Origin: Lunularia cruciata
Taxonomy: Eukaryota; Streptophyta; Marchantiopsida; Lunulariales; Lunulariaceae
Length of the DNA stretch: 64,000 nucleotides
Direction: 5' to 3'
Assembly (NCBI GenBank): GCA_948567375.1
Contig: OX419761.1
Span: 26,636,243 to 26,700,242 of the forward strand
The position numbers and the translations under genes were made by a program. The notes under the pieces were generated by a model. It searched no databases, was not told where the DNA came from, and was given only the letters and a program-made list of their open reading frames with translations. The first letter of the stretch is position 1. Each line of letters starts with the position of its first letter. Shown in pieces: positions 55,956 to 64,000 of this stretch.

Positions 55956-56697
55956 TGTAATACTCCGAGGACAAGAGAAGAGAGAAAACACAGATTGCAC
56001 ACTCAAACATTCGATGCACCAAGGGAGCACCTTCTCTTTATTATATAGACAAAGAGGATCTCCTCCAAGGAAGCTCCACCATAGGATTAGGGACATAGAT
56101 AGGTGACATGTCAGCAAGCTCCACCCTTGGATTACTTACTTGGATGGGTGACCTGTCTGGTCTAGGTCCTATCTGGTTGGTCAAACAAGCTTTGACCGGA
56201 GGGAATCTTTTAGGGAATCTTCTTGTAGGAATCTCAGAATCACGTGAGTAGGGTACCATTGGAAAGCTCTTGATGAGACAAAGCAGGGGGGAGGGAAGGC
56301 CAGCCTTTCCTTTGTTGGGGGGGGGGGGGGAATCTGCACATTTTCGAGGCCTAATTCATCCGTTTAGGCCTCCAAAATTGCCTTCAAAGATTTCAAGCAT
56401 ATTTCGGTTCCTACTCTATTAGTAGAAGTCCCCTTTTGGTGATACCTCTTTCTGATCTGTTTAGTCCATGTGTAACATCCTTCCAGATGTTACCAAACCA
56501 ATTCTCACCTTTAAATCATATGTCTAGCTATTGGTTCTAAGGTTCTCAAGTCTATTTTGGTTTCTGCCCTATTAGTAGAAGTACTCTTTTGGTGATACTT
56601 CTATCTGATCTATTTTGACCATCATGTATAACATCATTCTAGATGTTACCAAACCAAATTTCACATCTAGATCATATGGCTAACCCTTGGTATTACA
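55956..56697 (-). repeat. 5' LTR of family 2 element
   Basis: Same ends as the left LTR; G run of 14 at 56317-56330; TTATATA at 56041-56047 (TATATAA on the element strand). Followed by CTAAA. Confidence 0.93.
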
Positions 56698-56702
56698 CTA
56701 AA

Positions 56703-57149
56703 GTGGTTCAAATCTCTTACTTGCAAGACCATGAGGTTCAAAAGAGGAACAACTTGTTAGAATGAAGAATTTGAGAATCTAAGGTTTGCCATAGAAAGAG
56801 AAGGAGGATAGAAAAGCTATAGTATGTTGATTTATCTCTTATTCTTTGAGAGTCAATGACCCTCAAATTTTGCAAGCATACAAGTTGGGATAATAAGATG
56901 CACAACCAAGAAGCATTTTGATGAGATTTAGTTCACAAACTTTGAGGCACTCAATGATGGCAATCGAGGCTATACTCAAAGGACTTGTAATTGGAGAAGG
57001 TGAGATCAATGGATCTTACCCCTCTATAATTACAAGAAAGGAAGAGAGAATTAGCTTACATGAAGGAAGCTCAACAAGTAGGTTTTGTTGCCTTTTTGAG
57101 ACATAGTAGATTTTTTGATCACCCAAAGGAGACAATCAGCTATTTCAAA
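56703..57149 (+). other. Probable ORF1 side of the LINE, undefined
   Basis: Frames on the plus strand read like a degraded charged protein (QDHEVQKRNN) and remain open across the excised chromovirus site to about 50330, which would fit an upstream LINE ORF. No domain recognised. Confidence 0.3.
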
Positions 57150-59900
57150 ACAATTTTAGACCCTTGGAGTGTTATTTAGAATGTTCATGGGCTCATAAAC
57201 ACCAAATGCTCAAGTGTTAAGCCTTTGTACGATGATGTTGATCTAATCAATCTTGTGGAGAAATAGAAACATGAGGGGAACACCATTTGAGGTATTGATG
57301 GAATAATTTTTCTTGATTCAACCTAGAACAAGTGGAGGCAACATAAATGAAGGGGCTTTAGAGGTATTGCTACCTTCATCAAAATTGGCCTTGAAAAACT
57401 AGTCTCTTGAATAGGTCAAGACTCAAATGGACGATATCAATAGTTGAAGACTGGAGAAGGAGTTGTTCAACATTGCTTCCTTGCTGTTTGTTATTTTACC
57501 CCATTGAAATCAGCTATTTATTCAGTGGAGTCTCAACACCATGCAATCTTTCCACTCCTTGATAAAGGATGTATTGGAGTTTCAAAATAAAGATGCAATA
57601 CTTTTTCTTGTTGATTTCAATGCTAGGATCCAAACCTCTCAATTTCTTGAGTTTAATGATCTTGAGAAGGAACCTAATCCTGATTTGATAGAGGATTATA
57701 GTGCTTGGTCCCTCTTTTCCCTAAATTTGATGTGAAACTCCATGAGTGAGCACTTTGTGAGATTTGGTACCATTTTTTGCTTAAAGATCTTGAATAAACT
57801 CTCTCAATTTCTTGAAACTTACAAGAGCACATACTTTGCTTTTTTTGGATCTAGTACCATAGATTATATGTTGACCTCACCTAGTGATATATACCTTGTT
57901 TTCAATTTTGTTGTTTTAGATCCTCAACCTTGAATTTGAACATGCATTTCTATTCTTTACCATTCTTCTTCCTTAACCCATTATATAACCTTTTAGAGCA
58001 TGCTCCTAGAGGAGAACTCCATCTAGATTCTGACAAGAAAGATCTATAAAAACAAGCTATCTAGGAGTAGTTGAGTACTATGGAGAAGGGCTATAATTTT
58101 CAATGGAGGAGTGATGAGTTTATTATACTTCTTCAATCTATATTAGCTACTTTATTTCCAAGAACATCTTACAATAAGAAACTTTGTTTCCCATGCAGAT
58201 TGCCAAATTTTCAAGATCAAAGCTATGGATATGTCTTTGGATCAGATTGCACAAAACATTGCTTTTCTCTCTTATAGAAATTTTGTGAAGTGGAAGAAGA
58301 AAGCTTTTCTACAAGTTAAGGAGGTTGAATTGAACATTGAATTGAGGCACAATCTTCAGGCTTTATTGAAAAAGATTGTTGTTAGATCTCTATCCCCATC
58401 TTTGGATTTGAAGGAGCTTTGTAACTAAGTCAAGGATCTATATTTCTTTCATGATGCTCCATGCATGACACCAAGCATTGGATCTCTTTTCACATCTCTG
58501 AAGTTCATGTCTATTAATTTAAGAAGTTGGCCAATGGTAAGGATGAATCACTTGATGAAATTCTTTTTGAACTTGTGAAATGGGGGTGGTGATCATCTGG
58601 TTCCCATACTCACTTCTCTCTTAAATGAAGCAATTAGGTGTGGTTATTTGATAGATGGTGCTTGAAGAAGGTGATGCCTATTCACAAGTCTGGGCAAAGG
58701 GAAGTTTTTACCAACTTCCATACCATACTAGTAGGTAGCATCTTTACTAAGCTATATAGATGTATTTAAGAATCCAAGTTGAGTACTTGGACCGAGAAGT
58801 CCAACATCCGTGCTAGGTGCCAAGCTAGTTTCAAATCAAGCTATAGTACTTTGGACCATCTATTAGTGCTCCATGTGTTGTGATGGAGTACAAAGGTGTT
58901 GAGAGAGCTCTCTATGCTACTTTTATTAGCTTCAAGAAGGCCATTGATAAGGTACTTATGCAAGCTCTAGGTGAGAGACTAAGTGAAGTTGGAGTTTTCT
59001 AGGATATGATTGGTGCTCTCTCTATACTCTATGAGAAGATGGTTATGATACTCTCTTCTTTGAGCACTCAAAATGTCCTTAGCACAATGGTGTGATTCAA
59101 AGTTACTCTTTATCTCCAACTTTATTTGGGATCTTCATCAATGACTTGGAGAGAGTACTATTGGAAGTTGGAGCTACACTAGTGCAAGGTGCTTCTTTGA
59201 TGATATATGCACTCCTTTATGTAGATGATGTAGTGTTTTCTCCAAAAATCCAGAGAGTTTACAAAACTTCTTGGATTCTCTCTTTGTGTTTTAGAATAAA
59301 ATAAAGATGAAAGTAAAACTTGATAAATCTTAGGTGATTATCATGGGTTCTAAAGGTGTCTTTTTTGATGGCAAGCTTTTAGAGCAGGTTTCTTCTTACA
59401 AGTACTTAGGGATTGAGTTATTTTATGATTATATTTGGTATTTATGTTAAGAAAAAAATTAGCGCAAGATTTAGAGCTTTGTATTGCTCATGAATTGCTC
59501 TAGACTTGCTCATCTTACCACATGGGAGTTAAAGAAGTTGTTTTCCAGATCTCTTGTGCAGCTTGTGATTCTTTATGGTGCTCAAGTTTTGGGTCCTTGT
59601 ACTAAGCAGACATGATGGAAGAAGATTGAGAAGATTCTTCTTATGTGATGAACTTGGTGTAAGGACTTAAACTTCTTTTGTCTTGCTGCTTGTTGAGACA
59701 AGTTTTTTCCCACTTGAGGTTGAGGCCTTGTTCTGAGCACTCATGTATGTATTTAGAGTGTATTCCATGCAGCATGAGAGATTCACTTACCCGGCTCCTT
59801 GTGCTACACAATCAATTGGTTGATATATTGATATGGTTGTTTGTGCTATAAGGTGGAATGTTTTGTTATGGTATTGGAAGTTGGAACCTATTATGCTATG
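57150..59900 (+). mobile_element. LINE (non-LTR retrotransposon), decayed
   Basis: Endonuclease pieces: NVHGLINTKCSSVKPL at about 57177, GFRGIATFIKIGLEKL at about 57357, then ILFLVDFNARI at about 57598 (family pattern GDFNAR) and STIDYMLTSPSD at about 57855. Reverse transcriptase pieces: a segment like FKSSYSTLDHLLVLHV at about 58830, FISFKKAIDK at about 58920, YSLSPTLFGIFINDLE at 59098-59150, the catalytic LYVDDVVFS at about 59216-59240 and YKYLGIELF at about 59400. The order endonuclease then RT defines the L1-like LINE plan. Multiple stops and frame changes; no clear 3' tail located. Confidence 0.82.
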
Positions 59901-60103
59901 TGAGGTGATCAAAGAGCAATTCTGATGATGCCTATGGTGTGAACTTGGTGCCAAGATGATATTCTATTAGCAATTTTTGAATTTTATGTTTGTTTATAGT
60001 GAGTAAGATTATCTTTTGGCTAAGATATCTACTTGATTTAAACATATTATTGCTCAGTATAGGACTATTTCTCATAGACTTGTTATAGAAGAAATGCATT
60101 GGA

Positions 60104-61229
60104 AGTATATAGATATTGTGCGTATATATATTGTTACACAACAAACATCACTATCAACATCATACACTATAGAAGCACAACTTACACATAAGTCATACAT
60201 GAAATCTAAAGTGTCACAATAATCAATTCATTCTTCCACTCAAATCACACTCAAATCATATTTGTACTCAATCCTTCATTCAACAATCTACCAACAATTA
60301 TGCACTTATCACAATCAAGCCACACCCACTCTAGCTAAGAGACTCTAGGTGACACTTGCCGGCCTCTATCCACCATAGCTAAGAACTCAAAGACTCAACA
60401 TTTGAGAAGTGAGCTCTCTAGAGCTGCACTTAAAAGTATACCTTTGCTTGATCTATGTCTTTAGCGCTAATGGTGCCATTGATGGCACATCTGATGGTGA
60501 AAATGGTGCAAGTGAAGGTGGGTCCTACCATGTGATATGAAATAGCCCTAATATGAAATCCATCCGCCAATAAGTAGTCCATGAGTAACTACCAAAATGA
60601 CTATGATTGCCAACACTATCACTCAAAGGTCTCAACAAACTAGCTTTAGTGCTTCAAATGTCATGTAAATTGGTATGCATATATACATCACTACACAATA
60701 TATATCATTACCAACGTTGTACATTACAAAAGCACAACTCACACATAAGTTATACATGAACTCTAAAGTGCTACAATCACCTCATCAAATAACCATCTAC
60801 CTGAGGTATGTGATATACTCTATGGTGGGCAAAGACCAGGAGGCCGTGTGTTATCTAGCGTAATCTTTAGTCTCTTGTGTGCAATCTATATCACATAAAG
60901 GATGAACTAGCTATATGTTAACTACATTTAGGACATACCCACTATCCTTGAGGAATCACCATGAGGAGAGGAGTCAAACATGGCATATGCCATCCTCTCA
61001 AATAATTATCACACCCCAACATAGTAGTAGCTCCACTAGAAGAGCCACATAACATACACCGCAAGCTTACATGTTCAAGTGCTAAGCTTGGATCCATAGT
61101 GCTATCAATGTCTAGGAGGTGGCATGGTGCACAATAGTGCACATGGTCCTTCCAAAAAACACCATAATGTCCTTGACTACCAATACTACCACTCAAACAT
61201 CCAAGCAAACTAGCTCGGTATTACAAATG
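60104..61229. repeat. Two diverged direct repeats, about 560 bp each
   Basis: 60104-60220 and 60670-60790 share TACATCAC/ACATCACTA, ATCATACACT/GTACATTAC, AAGCACAACT and ACACATAAGT[C/T]ATACATGAA. The ends at about 60610-60665 and 61170-61229 share ACTATCACTCAAA/ACTACCACTCAAA and CAAACTAGCT. Between them similarity is weak. They may be a tandem duplication or LTRs of a lost element. Confidence 0.55.
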
Positions 61230-61232
61230 TTA

Positions 61233-63592
61233 TGACACTTATTCTTCAATCATATGGTACTCAACTACCATGTGTGGTTGATTCTAATGCTTCTAACTTT
61301 ACCATTGGAAAGGTATTGCACCAAGAATTTTCAAATGGATTAAACCTCATTCCTTTGTATCATGTTGACTAAACATCGTAGAAAGGAATTACTTTGCTTG
61401 GGATCAAGAATAAATTGCAATTATCTCTTTGGGAAACAAGTGATCATGCAAATCTAACACAAACCTTTGTTGCAGACATTACACTTGGTGCACATGAAAT
61501 AAATTAACATCATTGATGAGAGGCACATCTTTAATTGGTTGACATCAAGCTTGAATACAAGCCAAGAAAATTTGATCTCATCCTTGATGCACTATCATGA
61601 TGACCAAATTTGAAGACTTTTCTTGAATCTCTCATAGTGTCAATCAACTTGAAGATCAAAATGGAATCAAGAGCCGCTTTACAGCAAGATCCCTTCTTTC
61701 AGTTGGCACAAGGTCATTTTGCAGCACATGACAAGAAATACAAGACCTTTTCACTCAAAGATGGACTTTTATGTTGTAAGAACTGCATCTATGTTCCAAC
61801 TTTAGGTGATCTACACTTGGCATGACTTCAAGAGGTGCATGTCTTACCAATTGAAAGAAACATGGGAGTAGACAAGACCTTGAGTACTCTATAATAACAA
61901 TGGTGGTGGGCCAAACATAGCGCGTGAAGTTTAAGACTTTGTTTGATCTTGTGAGAGTTGCAAATGTAACAAAGCTAGCAACCAAAAATTAGGTGGACTA
62001 CTCCAACCACTTCTTATCCTATTGTCTCAAAAGGAGCACATGAGCTTAGATCTCATCACATCCTTGCTAAGGACAAAGCAAAGTCATACAAAAATCATGG
62101 TGTTTGTTGATAAGCTTAGTAAGCAAATCCATTTGGCACCAACCTTTGATATAATAAATGCTCCAACATCGGCTCAAATCTATTTTGACAATGTTTTCAA
62201 GCATCATGGGATGCCTTTTGTATTCATCTTTGACCATGATCCTTGATTCATTGGTAAATTTTGGCAAGTACTCTTCAACCTACTCGGCACCAAGCTTGCT
62301 TTTTCTATGACATATCATCCTCAAACTGATGGGCAAACTAAATATGAAAATATTGCATATTTAAATACATAAATACATAAATATTGCACCTTGGAGGATA
62401 TGTTTCATGCTTTTGTCAATATTCACCATACTTGTTGGGATGAATGCCTTACGGTTGCTAGTTTACCTATAGGAACTCCAAGCATGCAAGCATTGGATCA
62501 TCTCTCTTCTTCCTTAATTTAGGCCAAGATCCACTTGTTTTGAATTCCTTTCTTGGTCCCACATCATCTCACATTCTTCATACTTCCACCTTCTTGTTCA
62601 CAATATCTCACTCACTATAGCAAACTAAATCTCATCTTCTTGTTGCTCAAATTGTCAAAAGCAAGATGTGGATCATATTTTCATGATCTCATCTTTCAAC
62701 TTGGTGATAAGGTCATGCTTTCATCTAGTTACCTACCCCTCCCAATTGGTACCCAAGTTTGTAAACTTGCTCTTAATTAGATAAGTCTATGTGATGTCAC
62801 CCATATCATTTCTCTTGTTGCTTATCAATTTGCCTTGTATAGTCATATTCAAATCCACCATGTCTTTTGTGTTCAAAGTTGAAACCTTTTGCTTCTAATC
62901 CATCTTCCTTTCATACTTGTGTCCAACTGCTTCCTCCTCCTTTCTTATCAATGATTATGAGGAATATGAAGTTGATCATATCCTTTGCACATTTTAATAC
63001 TCAACATGACCACCAATAACATATTGAGTACAAAGTCCTTTAGAAAGAGTACCTCTTTCATGATACCACTTGGGAACCTCTTTCTCATCTTCACAATGCA
63101 CAAATGGCCATCCATGAGTTTGGAGCTTCCATGGTGATGAGGACGTCACCAACTAGCGGTGGTGGTATATGTAACATTAAGGAGTTTACAAACAAATTAG
63201 TCAAGATTAACAAACTAGCAAATAAGACAAATTAGCCAAGAATTTTAGGAATGTTCTAGAAAGCTTATTGGTACTTTCCACGTATTGGGTAACATATATG
63301 CCAAGTATGCAACTTCTAGGAGCAAGCTTCTTGGGAAGCTTGTCGACTAGCTTAGCTTGCATGCCAAGTATGTAACTTCTAGAAGAAAACTTATTGAGAA
63401 GCTTCTCAATTAGTTTAACTTGCACTCTAAGAAGGCAACTTTTAAGAAGCTTCCTAGGAGCCTTGTATGTTCACTATTAATACCAAAGCCCAAGTTCATT
63501 CTAGGTACTTTGAGTTTCACTCATTCAAGTGGCCCAATGTGATCTTTCACCTTGGTCTTCCATTCTCCTATTTCTCTCCTTGGTCTTTTACA
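61233..63592 (+). mobile_element. Ty3 family 1, copy 3, 5'-truncated
   Basis: Homology to family 1 starts abruptly in RNase H (CTTATTCTTCAATCATATGG, about 61235). It continues through integrase (zinc region about 61860-61990, core 62022-62250 with FVDKLSKQIHLAP) and a decayed chromodomain (about 62950-63120) to a 3' LTR at 63170-63592. An AT-rich insertion (about 62345-62390, ATACATAAATACATAAAT) interrupts the integrase Glu region. Heavily mutated; gag, protease and RT are absent. Confidence 0.88.
63170..63592 (+). repeat. 3' LTR of Ty3 copy 3
   Basis: TGTAACATTAAGG...GGTCTTTTACA. More diverged than other family 1 LTRs; GAAGCTT palindromes remain but the TATA box and perfect heat-shock triplets are eroded. 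Confidence 0.85.
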
Positions 63593-63603
63593 AGTAATGT
63601 ATG

Positions 63604-63709
63604 GATGATGGAGAAGACGGTGAGTGACTGATCAGCTTTGGTGTATTGAGTTTTGGAAATTATATGTTTTCTTTGTTGGAAAACATACAAGCTTTTAATT
63701 GTATACACC
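63604..63709 (+). repeat. Dispersed repeat with conserved hairpin, copy 2
   Basis: Reverse-complement partner of 25791-25893. Hairpin ATGTTTTC / GAAAACAT around 63664-63686. It fills the gap between two LTRs. Confidence 0.75.
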
Positions 63710-63712
63710 TCT

Positions 63713-64000
63713 TGTAATAGTATGGAGTTTAGCGATGTAGCTAGTAAGGCTAACAAAGTAGGGAATGAGCCAAATTAGCCTAGAATATTCCAAAAACATC
63801 TAGGAAGCTTCTTGGGAAACTTCTTGACTAGTTAACTTGTGCCCCAAGCATGTAGCTTCTAGAAGGAAACTTCTAGAAGCTTCTAACTAGATTAGCTTGC
63901 ACGCCAAGTAGATGGCTTCTAGAAGGAAGCTTCTTGAGAAGCTTCCTAGTTAACTTGGCTTGCACTCTAAGAAAGCGACTCAAGGAAGCTTCTCTAGGGC
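63713..64000 (+). mobile_element. Family 1 LTR, cut by the window edge
   Basis: Begins TGTAATAGTATGGAG and follows the family LTR up to the CTCAAGGAAGCTTCTC region. It holds a perfect TTCtaGAAgcTTC heat-shock element at 63871-63883. It is either the 5' LTR of a further plus-strand element or a solo LTR. If intact, its target duplication should be CCTCT (63708-63712). Confidence 0.88.
63871..63883 (+). promoter_or_regulatory. Perfect three-unit heat-shock element in right-edge LTR
   Basis: TTC-ta-GAA-gc-TTC; another TTCtaGAA pair lies 16 bp upstream (63857). Confidence 0.55.

Larger units (their letters stand above)
50444..56697 (-). mobile_element. Ty3/gypsy chromovirus, family 2
   Basis: Minus-strand element with LTRs 50444-51218 and 55956-56697, perfect CTAAA target duplications, an initiator-Met primer site and a polypurine tract. 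Order from the right: gag, protease, RT, RNase H, integrase, chromodomain. LTR sequence, gag and primer leader are unrelated to family 1. Few disabling changes: stops in gag, one TGA between RT segments (about 53446), TGA near 52936 and near 52778, and a frameshift before the chromodomain near 51510. A 446-codon integrase stretch is open. Confidence 0.95.

Noticed and set aside
1-64000. CRISPR arrays, operons, ribosome binding sites, bacterial genes
   Set aside because: Spliced gene and plant retroelements show a eukaryotic nuclear sequence; the short tandem repeats lack CRISPR repeat-spacer structure.
1-64000. tRNA, 5S rRNA and snRNA genes
   Set aside because: I looked for TTCGA-type B boxes and 5S-like blocks by eye and found none with supporting stems; only primer sites complementary to initiator Met tRNA are present.

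Overview
This is a repeat-rich nuclear segment from a land plant. Plant features are a spliced pectin acetylesterase-type gene with GT-AG introns, LTR retrotransposons primed by initiator-Met tRNA (TGGTATCAGAG primer site), chromodomain-bearing Ty3/gypsy elements (chromoviruses), a Ty1/copia element, a LINE and PIF/Harbinger transposase fossils. The one gene has twelve exons and short introns (about 90-430 bp), while most of the rest is decayed transposon. That fits a large-genome vascular plant (gymnosperm, fern or lycophyte), but the sequence does not settle the lineage.

Layout. 1-5.2 kb is AT-rich with a Harbinger transposase fossil on the minus strand. 5.2-15 kb is a more GC-balanced gene island: a tandem duplication and a poly-C tract lie upstream of the pectin acetylesterase gene (7168-11426), followed by unassigned sequence. 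14.8-18.5 kb holds a dispersed repeat, an unrecognised ORF with a perfect palindrome, and a decayed ORF that may be the Myb-like partner of Harbinger. 18.89-24.93 kb is a complete but dead Ty3 element with 5-bp target duplications, itself interrupted by a reverse-oriented solo LTR of the same family with its own target duplication. 25-34 kb is AT-rich with degenerate tandem repeats, a second Harbinger fossil and the second copy of the dispersed repeat. 34-38.4 kb is lower-copy-looking sequence with a striking GC/CpG-rich island at about 35.0-35.5 kb.

38.48-49.45 kb is a Ty1/copia element (minus strand) split inside its reverse transcriptase by the best-preserved Ty3 copy (39.71-45.29 kb, minus strand). 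50.44-56.70 kb is a second, unrelated chromovirus family (minus strand) with perfect CTAAA target duplications and a 76-bp duplication of one insertion junction. 57.1-59.9 kb is a decayed LINE. 61.2-63.6 kb is a 5'-truncated copy of the first Ty3 family, and another LTR of that family runs off the right edge.

The most notable signal is in the LTRs of the first Ty3 family. They are packed with GAAGCTTC palindromes that build perfect heat-shock-element triplets just upstream of a TATA box, so this could be a heat-responsive element family. Other points worth following are a 20-residue tandem repeat between protease and reverse transcriptase in that family, a reading-phase anomaly at one splice junction of the pectin acetylesterase gene, an 816-bp repeat bounded by 22-bp direct repeats, and the GC island.
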